Source: Pseudoroseicyclus_A sp041714655 (lineage in GTDB: Bacteria > Pseudomonadota > Alphaproteobacteria > Rhodobacterales > Rhodobacteraceae). Taken from it: a stretch of DNA of 64,000 nucleotides. The notes beneath the pieces were generated by a model. That model had not been told where the DNA came from and ran no database searches. It worked only from the letters and a program-made list of their open reading frames with translations. Shown piece by piece: positions 27,512-35,762 of this stretch (positions are counted from its first letter, which is position 1; the number at the start of each line of letters is the position of its first letter). The DNA lies in NCBI RefSeq assembly GCF_041714655.1, contig NZ_CP168219.1, positions 1,240,001 to 1,304,000 on the forward strand, read 5' to 3'. Position numbers and translations under genes: made by a program.

Positions 27512-28141
27512 TCAGAACGGCGCCAGCGCGCCGATCTGCACGAAGCCGCGCAGTATCGCATCGACCGCGACGGCGGCGAGCACCATGCCCATGATCCGGC
27601 TGACGATGGAGGCGCCCGCCGGCCCGATGATCCGCAGAATGGGCGTCGCCAGCAGCAGGAAGCCCAATGTGATGCCGAGCACCACGATCAGGATCCCCGC
27701 GGTCTGCACCTGATGGGCGACCGAGAAGCGGTCGTTGTCGGTGAGCACCACGACGGCCAGCATCGCCCCCGGCGAGGCGATGGAGGGGATGGCGACCGGA
27801 TGGATCGCCGTCTGCGTCATGCCTTCCTCCGCCATCTCGCGCTCGGGCTTGGCCGGCCCGAAGACCATCGTCAGCGCGAAGAGGAAGAGCACCAGCCCGC
27901 CCGCGATCTGGAACGACGGCAGCCCGAGCCCCAGCGCCTCCAGCACCGCCTGGCCGAGAAGGACGAAGGCAAGCAGCACGACGGCCGAGACGAGCACCGC
28001 CCGATAGGCGACCTTGCGCCGCGCCGACACGGACATGCCGGCGGTGACGGCCAGAAAGACCGGCACCGTCCCGATCGGGTCGATGACCACCCAGAGGGTT
28101 ATGAATTCCTGCAGTATCTGGCTGAACGGGAGCATGCTCAC
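27512..28141 (-). CDS. MarC family integral membrane protein
   Basis: 209 aa with six predicted membrane helices. MarC/UPF0056 hallmarks: ITLWVVIDPIGTVPVFLAVT in helix 1 (conserved D-P-x-G), AGGLVLFLFAL, the AIPSIASPGAMLAVVVL loop and IIGPAGASIVSRIMGMVLAA. Function of the family is unsettled; the old link to multiple antibiotic resistance has been withdrawn for E. coli MarC. GTG 28141 or ATG 28135 could be the start; neither has a strong ribosome binding site. Confidence 0.9.
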   Translation of the reverse strand: MSMLPFSQILQEFITLWVVIDPIGTVPVFLAVTAGMSVSARRKVAYRAVLVSAVVLLAFVLLGQAVLEALGLGLPSFQIAGGLVLFLFALTMVFGPAKPEREMAEEGMTQTAIHPVAIPSIASPGAMLAVVVLTDNDRFSVAHQVQTAGILIVVLGITLGFLLLATPILRIIGPAGASIVSRIMGMVLAAVAVDAILRGFVQIGALAPF

Positions 28142-28171
28142 CGATTAAGGCGGCCCCCGCGCATATACAAG

Positions 28172-28196
28172 ATGGCCCCCTTCACGAAGGGGCCAT
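28172..28196. terminator. Hairpin upstream of marC
   Basis: ATGGCCCC (28172-28179) pairs with GGGGCCAT (28189-28196). A second stem, GAAGGGGCG/CGCCCCTTC (28201-28209, 28222-28230), adjoins it. Both lie between the gap stop and the marC start and may end gap transcripts. Confidence 0.45.
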
Positions 28197-28262
28197 GCCG
28201 GAAGGGGCGCCGGCCGAAACCCGCCCCTTCGCCCAGTTTTCAGCCGGCCTGAGGAGGCCAAT

Positions 28263-28279
28263 GGGGGGCAGGGCCCCCC
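28263..28279 (-). terminator. Hairpin directly after gap
   Basis: GGGGGGC (28263-28269) and GCCCCCC (28273-28279) form a perfect 7-bp stem 9 bases beyond the gap stop. No T-run. Confidence 0.4.
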
Positions 28280-28288
28280 TGGCGCGCC

Positions 28289-29290
28289 TCAGAGCAGCTT
28301 GCCCATGGCGACGGCCGTGTCGCTCATCCGGTTCGAGAAGCCCCATTCGTTGTCGTACCAGCTGAGGATCCGGCAGAAGTTGCCGTCCATCACCTTGGTC
28401 TCCGGCATGGCGAAGGTCGAGGAATGGGGGTCGTGGTTGAAGTCGGACGAGACGAGCTTGTCGTCGGTATAGCCGAGGATGTTCTTCAGATCGCCGTCGG
28501 CGGCCTCGCGGATCGCGGCGTTGATCTCTTCCACCGAGGTGTCGCGGTCGGCCTCGAAGGTCAGGTCGACGACCGAGACATTCGGCGTCGGCACGCGGAT
28601 CGACACGCCGTCGAGCTTGCCGTTCAGCTCCGGCAGGACGAGGCCCACGGCCTTGGCGGCGCCGGTGGAGGTCGGGATCTGGTTCACGCCGGCGGCGCGG
28701 GCGCGGTAGAGATCCTTGTGCAGCGTGTCCAGCGTCGGCTGGTCGCCGGTGTAGGAATGGATCGTCGTCATGAAGCCGCGCTTGATGCCGATGGTCTTGT
28801 TCAGCACATAGGCGACCGGCGCCAGGCAGTTGGTGGTGCAGGAGGCGTTGGAGACGACGATGTCATCCGCCGTCAGCTGGTCGTGGTTCACGCCATAGAC
28901 GATGGTCTTGTCGGCATTGGTGCCGGGGGCGGAGATCAGCACGCGCTTGGCGCCGGTCTCGAGATGCGGCTGGCACTTCTCTTTCGACGTGAAGATGCCG
29001 GTGCATTCCATGATGATGTCGACATCGCCCCAGGGCAGCTCGGCCGGGTTGCGGATGGAGGTGACCTTCATCGGCCCGCGGCCGGCGTCGATCGTGTCCT
29101 CCGTCGTCGTCACCTTGTGCGGGAAGCGGCCGTGGACGGAATCGTAGCGCAGCAGGTGCGCATTGGTCTCGACCGGGCCGAGATCGTTGATCGCCACCAC
29201 CTCGATGTCGGTGCGGCCGGATTCGATGATCGCGCGCAGGACGTTGCGCCCGATCCGCCCGAAACCGTTGATTGCAACCTTCACAGCCAT
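28289..29290 (-). CDS. gap: Glyceraldehyde-3-phosphate dehydrogenase, type I
   Basis: 333 aa. NAD-binding VAINGFGRIGRNVLRA at the N-terminus, catalytic SNASCTTNCLAP, TIHSYTGDQPTLD, phosphate-binding STGAAKAVGLVLPEL, VPTPNVSVVDL and SWYDNEWGFSNRM. It catalyses reversible oxidative phosphorylation of glyceraldehyde-3-phosphate in glycolysis/gluconeogenesis and, with tkt nearby, in pentose interconversions. A small membrane-protein gene lies 89 bp upstream on the same strand. Confidence 0.97.
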   Translation of the reverse strand: MAVKVAINGFGRIGRNVLRAIIESGRTDIEVVAINDLGPVETNAHLLRYDSVHGRFPHKVTTTEDTIDAGRGPMKVTSIRNPAELPWGDVDIIMECTGIFTSKEKCQPHLETGAKRVLISAPGTNADKTIVYGVNHDQLTADDIVVSNASCTTNCLAPVAYVLNKTIGIKRGFMTTIHSYTGDQPTLDTLHKDLYRARAAGVNQIPTSTGAAKAVGLVLPELNGKLDGVSIRVPTPNVSVVDLTFEADRDTSVEEINAAIREAADGDLKNILGYTDDKLVSSDFNHDPHSSTFAMPETKVMDGNFCRILSWYDNEWGFSNRMSDTAVAMGKLL

Positions 29291-29378
29291 GTCATTCCCT
29301 TTCGGATGCGCGCGCGGATGCGCGGTTTGGCGCCAAGATTGTCATTTGGGCGAAAAGGTCAACCGGGGGGCGGTCCTG

Positions 29379-29519
29379 TTAGCGCCAGAAGGCGAGCGCC
29401 TGGATGAGCGCCACGAGCTTTCTCAGGACGAAGAGCGTCCCGCCCCAGCCCTGATAGAGGTCGAGCGCGACAAGAAGCGCGATGAGGAAGACGAGGGCAA
29501 GGGCCGTGCGGGTCGACAT
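29379..29519 (-). CDS. Small single-pass membrane protein (46 aa)
   Basis: Minus-strand frame starting ATG at 29519 and ending TAA at 29379: 46 aa, one hydrophobic helix (TALALVFLIALLVALDLY), then WGGTLFVLRKLVALIQ and a C-terminal LAFWR. The clear TM, basic flank and position just upstream of gap support a real gene, although the Shine-Dalgarno is weak. No function known; it may be a conserved lineage-specific membrane peptide. Confidence 0.6.
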   Translation of the reverse strand: MSTRTALALVFLIALLVALDLYQGWGGTLFVLRKLVALIQALAFWR

Positions 29520-29653
29520 GGGGCGGAGCCTAGCCGCCGCCGTGCCCGGCGGGAAGGGCGCGCGGGGCGGATGGCCCCGGGCTATTCCGGTGGGTCGCGC
29601 TTGCCGCCCGGCGCCACGCCCCTAGATTGGGTCGGCAGGCTGAAGGAGCGGGC

Positions 29654-30625
29654 ATGAGCGGATTACTGGCGCTACTCGATGACGTGGCGGGCATCGCCAA
29701 GGTTGCGGCGGCCTCCGTCGATGACGTGGCCAGTGCCGCCGCCAAGGCGGGGGCGAAGACGGCGGGCGTCCTCATCGACGACGCGGCGGTGACGCCGAAA
29801 TACGTCACCGGCTTCAAGCCGCAGCGCGAATTGCCGATCATCTGGAAGATCACCAAGGGCAGCCTGCGCAACAAGCTGCTCTTCCTCCTCCCCGTGGCGC
29901 TCCTTCTGTCGAACTTCGCGCCTTGGGCGATCACGCCGCTTCTGATGCTCGGCGGCTCCTACCTCTGTTTCGAGGGGGCCGAGAAGATCTTCCATGCGCT
30001 CTTCCCCCATGCCAGCCACGAGGTGGCCAAGGACATGGAGGTCGGCGATCCCGGCGCGCTGGAGGAGCGAAAGGTCGCAGGCGCGATCAAGACCGATTTC
30101 ATCCTCTCCGCCGAGATCATGACCTTGTCGCTCTCGACCATCGAAGTCTCGGGCTTCTGGATGGAGGCGGCGACGCTGGCCGTCGTCGGCATCGGCATCA
30201 CGCTGGTCGTCTACGGCTCGGTCGCGCTGATCGTGAAGGCCGATGACATCGGGCTGGAGCTGATCGACCATGGCCGGCTCGGCGTGACGCGCGCCCTGGG
30301 GCGCGGGCTCGTCCGCTGGATGCCCGGCTTCCTCAAGGTCCTGTCCATCGTCGGGACGGCGGCGATGCTCTGGGTCGGCGGCAATATCATCACCCACGGG
30401 CTCGATGTGCTCGGCTGGCCGGTGATCTACGACTGGATCCACCACCTCGCCGAGGCGGCCGCCCATGCGGTCGGCACCTGGGAAGGTTTCGTGAGCTGGG
30501 CCGTCACCGCCGCCTGCGACGGGGTGCTCGGCCTCGCCTGGGGTCTCGTGCTGATCCCCTTCGCCACGAGCGTCGTGACGCCGCTCCTGCGGCTCGTCGG
30601 CATGAAGCCGGCGGCGGATCACTGA
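29654..30625 (+). CDS. DUF808 (YedI-like) membrane protein
   Basis: 323 aa. N-terminal SGLLALLDDVAGIAKVAAAS and DDAAVTPKYVTGFKPQRELPI, with the conserved W-K-I-x-K-G-S-L-R-N-K segment, are typical of DUF808; about six membrane helices follow from LLFLLPVALLLSNFA on. AAGGAG lies 6 bases before ATG 29654. Function of the family is unknown; inner-membrane location expected. Convergent with tkt. Confidence 0.92.
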   Translation: MSGLLALLDDVAGIAKVAAASVDDVASAAAKAGAKTAGVLIDDAAVTPKYVTGFKPQRELPIIWKITKGSLRNKLLFLLPVALLLSNFAPWAITPLLMLGGSYLCFEGAEKIFHALFPHASHEVAKDMEVGDPGALEERKVAGAIKTDFILSAEIMTLSLSTIEVSGFWMEAATLAVVGIGITLVVYGSVALIVKADDIGLELIDHGRLGVTRALGRGLVRWMPGFLKVLSIVGTAAMLWVGGNIITHGLDVLGWPVIYDWIHHLAEAAAHAVGTWEGFVSWAVTAACDGVLGLAWGLVLIPFATSVVTPLLRLVGMKPAADH

Positions 30626-30684
30626 GGGCAGGGGCCGGCGGCGCTCCGATAGGGCAGCCCATTGCCCCGCGACCCCTCAAAGCA

Positions 30685-30714
30685 AAGGGCGGAAACCACA
30701 TGGTTTCCGCCCTT
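30685..30714. terminator. Terminator between DUF808 and tkt genes
   Basis: AAGGGCGGAAACC (30685-30697) pairs perfectly with GGTTTCCGCCCTT (30702-30714). On the minus strand T-rich bases (TTTGCTTTG) follow, so it best fits the tkt end. A second 9-bp stem, GGCGCCCGG/CCGGGCGCC (30733-30741, 30747-30755), sits nearer the tkt stop. Confidence 0.75.
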
Positions 30715-30761
30715 GAAGTCCACCAGGAGATTGGCGCCCGGTCAGCCCGGGCGCCCACTCT

Positions 30762-32786
30762 TCACCCGAGGAGCGCCTTCGCCTTGGCGACCGTGTTCTC
30801 GGCGGTGATGCCGAACTTCTCGTAAAGCACTTCTGCCGGCGCCGAGGCGCCGAAGCTGTCCATGCCGATGAACGCGGCCTTGGCCTCGCGGCCCCGCTCG
30901 CCGAGGAGCAGCCAGTCCCAGGGCTGGCGGACGCCGGCCTCGATGGCGACGCGCACCGGCCCGGCGGGAAGGACGCGCTTGCGATAGGCCTCGTCCTGCT
31001 CGCGGAAGAGCTCCATCGACGGGACGGAAACGACGCGCGTGCCGATGCCCTCGGCCTCCAGCACCTTCTTCGCCTCCATCGCCACCTCGACCTCCGAGCC
31101 CGAGGCCATGAGGATCACGCGGCGCTTGTTCTCGGCCTCGGCCAGCACATAGGCGCCCTGGCGGGTGAGGTTCTTGCCGGTGTGCTTCAGGCGCACCGTC
31201 GGCAGGTTCTGCCGGGTGAGGGCGAGAACGGAGGGCTTCTTCTCCTGCTCCAGCGCGATCTCCCAGGCCTCGGCCGTCTCGACCGTGTCGGCCGGGCGGA
31301 AGGTCAGAAGGCCGGGCGTGGCGCGGACCATGGCGAGATGCTCGACCGGCTGGTGGGTCGGGCCGTCCTCGCCGAGGCCGATGGAATCGTGGGTCATCAC
31401 ATAGACGACGGGCACGCCCATCAGCGCCGAAAGCCGCACGGCGGGCCGCGCGTAATCGGTGAAGCAGAAGAACGTGCCGCCATAGGGCTTCACGCCGCCA
31501 TGCGCCGCCATGCCGTTCATCGCGGCGGCCATGCCGTGTTCGCGGATGCCGTAGTGGATGTAACGGCCCTTGCGGTCCTCGGCGGTGAAGATGCCGAGGT
31601 CACCCGTCTTGGTGTTGTTGGAGCCGGTGAGGTCGGCCGAGCCGCCGATGGTCTCCTTCATCACCGGGTTCACCACCTCGAGCACCATCTCGGAGCTCTT
31701 GCGGGTGGCGACCTTCGGCCCCTCATCGGTGATCTGCTTCTTCAGCGCGCGGATGCGGCCGGCCAGCGCCTTCGGCGCCTCGCGGCGGAAGGTCCGCTCG
31801 AACTCGGCGCGCTTCGCGTCCGACAGCTCGGCCACGCGGCCTTCCCAGGCGGCGAATTCCTCGGCGCCGGGCTTGCCCATCGCTTCCCACTGGCCCTTGA
31901 TCTCGGCCGGGATCTCGAAGGCCGGGGCCGTCCAGCCATAGGCGGCCTTGGTGTCCTTGATGAGCTGGGCGTCGGTCAGCGCGCCGTGGCCCTTGGCGGT
32001 GTCCTGGGCGGAGGAGCCGAGCGCGATATGCGTCTCGCACTGGATCATCGAGGGGCGGGGGTCCGCCTTGGCGGCCTCGATGGCGGCGTCGATCGCCTCG
32101 GGGTCATGGCCGTCGATCTTCTGCACATGCCAGCCGGAGGCGGCAAAGCGCTCGCATTGATCGGTGGAATCGGCGAGCGAGACCGGCCCGTCGATGGTGA
32201 TCGAGTTGTGATCGAAGAATACCGTCAGCTTGCCGAGCTTCTGGTGGCCGGCGAGCGCGATGGCCTCCTGGCTCACGCCCTCCATCAGGCAGCCGTCGCC
32301 GGCGAAGACCCAGGTGCGGTGGTCGATGATCTTCTTGCCCCAGCGCGCGCGGAGCGATTCCTCGGCGATGGCGAAGCCGACGGAATTGGCGATGCCCTGG
32401 CCGAGCGGGCCGGTCGTCGTCTCGATCCCCGGCGAATGGTTGTATTCCGGGTGGCCGGGGGTATGGCTCTCCCACTGGCGGAAATCCTTGATGTCCTGCA
32501 GGGACATGGAGGGATAGCCCGTCAGGTGCAGCACCGAATAGAGCAGCATCGAGCCGTGGCCGTTCGAGACGATGAAGCGGTCGCGGTCGGGCCAGAGCGG
32601 GTTCTTCGGGTCGAACTTCAGGTGCTTCTCGAAGAGCACCGTGGCGATGTCGGCCATCCCCATCGGCATGCCGGAATGGCCCGAATTGGCGGCGGCGACG
32701 GCGTCGAGCGTCAGGGTGCGGATGGCGGCGGCCTTCATCCAGTGTTCGGGATGGGCCTCTCGCAGGGCGGCGATATCCAAGGTCAT
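30762..32786 (-). CDS. tkt: Transketolase
   Basis: 674 aa, thiamine-diphosphate enzyme of the pentose phosphate pathway, moving two-carbon units between sugar phosphates. Motifs: NSGHSGMPMGMADIA, GPLGQGIANSVGFA, TPP-binding WVFAGDGCLMEGVS with the later HNSITIDG, then IGGSADLTGSNNT, YIHYGIREHGMAAAMNG and VMTHDSIGLGEDGPTHQPVE (read in two pieces). ATG 32786 follows GGAAAGGA and gives MTLDIAALREAHPEHW; a farther in-frame ATG (32837) adds 17 unsupported residues. Confidence 0.96.
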   Translation of the reverse strand: MTLDIAALREAHPEHWMKAAAIRTLTLDAVAAANSGHSGMPMGMADIATVLFEKHLKFDPKNPLWPDRDRFIVSNGHGSMLLYSVLHLTGYPSMSLQDIKDFRQWESHTPGHPEYNHSPGIETTTGPLGQGIANSVGFAIAEESLRARWGKKIIDHRTWVFAGDGCLMEGVSQEAIALAGHQKLGKLTVFFDHNSITIDGPVSLADSTDQCERFAASGWHVQKIDGHDPEAIDAAIEAAKADPRPSMIQCETHIALGSSAQDTAKGHGALTDAQLIKDTKAAYGWTAPAFEIPAEIKGQWEAMGKPGAEEFAAWEGRVAELSDAKRAEFERTFRREAPKALAGRIRALKKQITDEGPKVATRKSSEMVLEVVNPVMKETIGGSADLTGSNNTKTGDLGIFTAEDRKGRYIHYGIREHGMAAAMNGMAAHGGVKPYGGTFFCFTDYARPAVRLSALMGVPVVYVMTHDSIGLGEDGPTHQPVEHLAMVRATPGLLTFRPADTVETAEAWEIALEQEKKPSVLALTRQNLPTVRLKHTGKNLTRQGAYVLAEAENKRRVILMASGSEVEVAMEAKKVLEAEGIGTRVVSVPSMELFREQDEAYRKRVLPAGPVRVAIEAGVRQPWDWLLLGERGREAKAAFIGMDSFGASAPAEVLYEKFGITAENTVAKAKALLG

Positions 32787-33107
32787 GTCCTTTCCGATGT
32801 CTCGGGGGCCGGTGCGTTCGGCCAGTGCTGTCGGCATTCGTTCGGCGGCAGGATGCGGCGGCGGGGCCGATTGTGCATACCAGTGGCGGGGCCGAGATCA
32901 AGCCCGCATGGGGGCCGCAAGCGGGCCTTCGCGTGAAGGCCGCCCGCTAAACCCTTCGGCGGAAAGCCTTCCCCCCGTTTGCCGCGCCGGGGCTGCTCGC
33001 ATAGGCTAAGCGGGCGCGGCCGCGATTCGTGTGGCCGGCCCTGCGGGGCAACGCGCTGGACAACAAGAAGATCCGGGGCAATCACCCGGCCAGGACCAGA
33101 ACCGGAC
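32787..33107. other. Divergent intergenic region, tkt / zauP-like
   Basis: About 320 bp without a convincing gene. It holds the tkt leader, a candidate tkt promoter (32874-32901) and GC-rich short repeats. No RNA gene is recognised; 6S RNA, which neighbours zapA in some proteobacteria, is not seen here. Confidence 0.5.
32874..32901 (-). promoter_or_regulatory. Candidate tkt promoter
   Basis: On the minus strand TTGATC (32901-32896), a 16-bp spacer and TATGCA (32879-32874), about 88 bases before the tkt ATG. Confidence 0.35.
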
Positions 33108-33662
33108 ATGGGCAACGAGGCAATGGAAGAGCTGCAGCAATACGAGGCGCGCATCAGCGAGGCGCTGGGCCGCATCCGCGTGGGCATGGGCGCGCTGCGC
33201 CGGCCCGCCCCGGGTCAGGGGCCGGCGGATTTCGAACGGCTGGAGGTGGCGCTCGACGAAGAGAAGACCGCCAATGCCCAGCTTGGCGAGCGGGTGCGGG
33301 CGCTGAAGGCCCGGCTCGAGGCCGCCGAAGCGGCAAAGGCAGAGGCGGAGGCAAAGGCCGGCCGCGCGGCCAGCGCCGAGGGCAGCGAGCCGGCGGATCA
33401 GGCCGATCACAGGGAGGCTCTCGGGCGGCTCGATGCCGAGCTCCGCAGGCTTCAGGAGGCGAATGCCGGGCTCCGCGACGCCTCTGCCGAGCTTCGCGCC
33501 GCGGCCGAGGCGGGGGCGGTGGATCCCGCCCTCATAGACCAGGCGATGAAGGCCGAACTCGAGGCGCTGACGGCGGCCCGCGCCGCCGAAATCGCCGAGA
33601 TCGACGCCATTCTCGCAGAATTCCGCCCGCTTCTGGGCGACGAGGCCGGGGAGGGCGCGTGA
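33108..33662 (+). CDS. Coiled-coil protein upstream of zapA (ZauP-like)
   Basis: 184 aa, almost wholly helical and rich in Ala, Glu and Arg: EELQQYEARISEALGRIRVG, then LERV-type heptads (LGERVRALKARLEAAEAAKAE, read as repeats) and LDAELRRLQEANAGLRDASA. No other domain. Its TGA overlaps the zapA ATG (TGATG), so the two are coupled. In Caulobacter a coiled-coil protein encoded beside zapA (ZauP) partners ZapA at the Z-ring; the position and structure here fit that role, but sequence homology cannot be judged by eye. Start ATG 33108 or 33123. Confidence 0.7.
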   Translation: MGNEAMEELQQYEARISEALGRIRVGMGALRRPAPGQGPADFERLEVALDEEKTANAQLGERVRALKARLEAAEAAKAEAEAKAGRAASAEGSEPADQADHREALGRLDAELRRLQEANAGLRDASAELRAAAEAGAVDPALIDQAMKAELEALTAARAAEIAEIDAILAEFRPLLGDEAGEGA

Positions 33663-34051
33663 TGCCGCAGGTCGAGGTGATGATCGGCGGGCGCAGTTTC
33701 GAGGTCGCCTGCCAGGAGGGCGAGGAGGCCTTCCTGAAATCCGCCGCCGCGATGCTCGATACCGAGGCGGCCGAGCTCTCCACGCAGATCGGGCGGATGC
33801 CCGAGGCGCGGATGCTGCTCATGTCCGGCCTCATGCTCGCCGACAAGACGGCGGGGCTGGAAGATCGGGTGGCCGAGGCCGAGGCGCAGATCGCGCAGCT
33901 TTCCGCCGAACTCGAGGAATGGAAGTCCCGCCCGGCGCCGGAGCCGGAACGACTTGAGGTTCCCGTCGTTCCCGATGAGGTCACCGAGACGCTGGCCGAA
34001 CTGGCGGCCCGGGCTGAGGCCCTCGCCGACGAGATCGAAGAACGGGAATGA
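33662..34051 (+). CDS. zapA: Cell division protein ZapA
   Basis: 129 aa. The N-terminal ZapA globular domain (VEVMIGGRSFEVACQEGEE, LKSAAAMLDTEAAELS) is followed by a coiled coil (MSGLMLADKTAGLEDRVAEAEAQ, read as heptads). ZapA binds FtsZ and bundles its filaments at midcell. Length matches alphaproteobacterial ZapA with a longer C-terminal coil. Stop-start overlaps on both sides (TGATG before, ATGA after) place it in a three-gene operon with the ZauP-like protein and an MliC-like protein. Confidence 0.9.
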   Translation: MPQVEVMIGGRSFEVACQEGEEAFLKSAAAMLDTEAAELSTQIGRMPEARMLLMSGLMLADKTAGLEDRVAEAEAQIAQLSAELEEWKSRPAPEPERLEVPVVPDEVTETLAELAARAEALADEIEERE

Positions 34052-34398
34052 ACATGCTGAAATCAATGAGCCTTGCCGCCCTGGCGGCCCTGTCCCTATG
34101 TCCGCTCGCAAGCGCGGCCGAGGCCGAGGTCATCACCACTCGATATCACTGCGAGCGCGGGGTCGAGGTGCCCGTGACCTATGTGAACGGCGTCGAGCCG
34201 GCCGTCGCGGTGCTCATGGTCGAGAACCGGATGATCACGCTCGAGCAGGAGGTCAGCGGCCCCGGCGCCCGCTACGGCTGGCCGTCGGACGGCTCGCATT
34301 ACGTCTGGTGGAGCAAGGGCGACGAGGCCCAGCTCGTCTGGTACGACGGCGAGGTCGGCGAGGAGGTCACCCTTCTGGCCTTTTGCGAGGCGGAGTAG
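34048..34398 (+). CDS. MliC-like periplasmic lysozyme inhibitor
   Basis: 116 aa. Signal peptide (MSLAALAALSLCPLASA), then a beta-barrel pattern of the MliC family: YHCERGVEVPVTYVNG, VLMVENRMITLEQE, SGPGARYGWPSDGSHYVWW, KGDEAQLVW and a final LLAFCEAE, with two cysteines (in YHC and FCE) that can form the family disulfide. MliC inhibits C-type lysozyme. A Cys in the signal peptide region (LSLCPLA) is not an obvious lipobox, so it may be soluble and periplasmic. Starts inside the zapA stop (ATGA). Confidence 0.85.
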   Translation: MNMLKSMSLAALAALSLCPLASAAEAEVITTRYHCERGVEVPVTYVNGVEPAVAVLMVENRMITLEQEVSGPGARYGWPSDGSHYVWWSKGDEAQLVWYDGEVGEEVTLLAFCEAE

Positions 34399-34431
34399 GG
34401 CAGGGCGGCGAGGCGCCCGGGGAGAGCCCCG

Positions 34432-35124
34432 TCAGGCGCCCAGCCGCGCCAGCTCCAGCGACAGGTCGATGAAGCGCTCCATGTCGGAGGCGCGGCCGAG
34501 CGACCGGCGCAGGCGCAGGCGCATGCCGTCGCGCCCGATGATCAGCACCGGCTGGCCGCGCTCGCCGCGTGCCACCGGCTCCCATCCGAGCAGCGCGCGC
34601 GCCATCGGCGCCGTCTCGAACCGGTGGCCGAGCGCGGTGGAGGCGAGGATGGTCACGCCCTCCGGCCCTTCCTGAAGGCGCAGGCCCTTGGCCTCCGTCG
34701 CCAGCGACGGGCCGACGAGCCGCGTCAGCAGCTTCTCGGCGATCTCGCCTTCCAGCGGCCCGGTGATCAGCCCGGCGAGGGCGGCGAGCTCGGGGGCCAT
34801 GGGCGGCGCCATGATGAAGAGCCCGTCGCTCCAATGCGGATCGCGGGCAGAGAATTCCGTCGCCTGCCCCTCGGCACCCTTGGGCTCGCCGGGGCGGGCG
34901 CGGCTTTCGACCAGCCATTTGGCGCCGCTGCGGGGCTGGAAGCGGGTGACGGCTGGGCGGCCGAGCGACTCGCGGTTGAAGTTGAGCTGCCAGGAGCGGC
35001 GGGCGGCCAGCTCCTCGAAATCCTCGCGGCGACGGGCGGTCTGCCGCTTCAAGGCGGTGGCCAGCGCCAGGCCGCCGGCCAGGATCACCACCAGCGCCGC
35101 GACGAGCGGGAGGGCGACGCTCAC
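34432..35124 (-). CDS. Single-TM protein of unknown function
   Basis: 230 aa. One N-terminal membrane helix (ALPLVAALVVILAGGLALATAL), a basic stop-transfer segment (KRQTARRRED), then a soluble domain with LNFNRESLGRPAVTRF, DGLFIMAPPM and LLIGRDGMRLRLRRSL-type strands. I do not recognise a family. GTG 35124 is chosen because GGAGG lies 5 bases upstream; a longer frame to 35160 adds 12 residues before the helix. It may be a membrane-tethered protein facing the cytoplasm. It is convergent with the zapA operon. Confidence 0.6.
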   Translation of the reverse strand: MSVALPLVAALVVILAGGLALATALKRQTARRREDFEELAARRSWQLNFNRESLGRPAVTRFQPRSGAKWLVESRARPGEPKGAEGQATEFSARDPHWSDGLFIMAPPMAPELAALAGLITGPLEGEIAEKLLTRLVGPSLATEAKGLRLQEGPEGVTILASTALGHRFETAPMARALLGWEPVARGERGQPVLIIGRDGMRLRLRRSLGRASDMERFIDLSLELARLGA

Positions 35125-35365
35125 GCCGGCCTCCGCCACAGGTCCGCGGCCGCGCCCCAAAGCGCGTCACAGATGGCCGGACCGGCAGGACCGGCGGCTG
35201 ACAAGGGGCGAGACGGGTTCAAGGCGACCACCGGCAGCAAGCAGACTGGCGCCGAAAATAGCGTGCCCCCCGCCGAAGCCTAGGAGCCCGGAGGGGCGGG
35301 GGGCGCGGCAGGGGGGTACTGTTGCACTTTGGCAAGGAACCGCGGCCGGTCCGGCGGGTCCTCAC

Positions 35366-35381
35366 CGGCCCTGCCGGGCCG
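35366..35381 (-). terminator. Hairpin after grxD
   Basis: CGGCCC (35366-35371) and GGGCCG (35376-35381) form a 6-bp stem 10 bases beyond the grxD stop. No T-run. Confidence 0.35.
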
Positions 35382-35390
35382 TCTCGGCGC

Positions 35391-35762
35391 TCAGGCGTTG
35401 GCTTCGCGGATCTTGTCGGCGGCGTCCTTGGAGAAGGCGATGCCCTTCGTCTCGAAGAGCTGATCGAGCTCGCCGGAGAGCGTCATCTCGGTGATGATGT
35501 CGCAGCCGCCGACGAACTCGCCCTTCACATAGAGTTGCGGGATGGTCGGCCAGTCGGAGAACTCCTTGATTCCCTGACGGATTCCATCGTCGGCGAGCAC
35601 GTTCACATCGGCATAGTCGACCCCCATGAAATTGAGCACCCCGGCGACGCGGCTGGAGAAGCCGCATTGCGGCATGGCCTTGGTGCCCTTCATGTAGAGC
35701 ACCACGTCATGGGCGGTGATCGTTTCCTGGATCCGGTCCTTGGCGGTGGTCTCGGTGGTCAT
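35391..35762 (-). CDS. grxD: Monothiol glutaredoxin (Grx4/GrxD family)
   Basis: 123 aa with the CGFS active site (Cys33) in VLYMKGTKAMPQCGFS, then VNVLADDGIRQGIKEFSDWPTIPQLYVKG (read in blocks) and a GGCDIITEM glutathione-binding loop. Such proteins bind a [2Fe-2S] cluster with glutathione and pass clusters on, together with a BolA partner. The gene follows bolA through a 54-codon ORF whose stop overlaps its own ATG (ATGA), so all three are coupled. Confidence 0.96.
   Translation of the reverse strand: MTTETTAKDRIQETITAHDVVLYMKGTKAMPQCGFSSRVAGVLNFMGVDYADVNVLADDGIRQGIKEFSDWPTIPQLYVKGEFVGGCDIITEMTLSGELDQLFETKGIAFSKDAADKIREANA

Noticed and set aside
32787..34100. 6S RNA next to zapA
   Set aside because: No room between the overlapping genes, and no recognisable 6S fold in the upstream gap.
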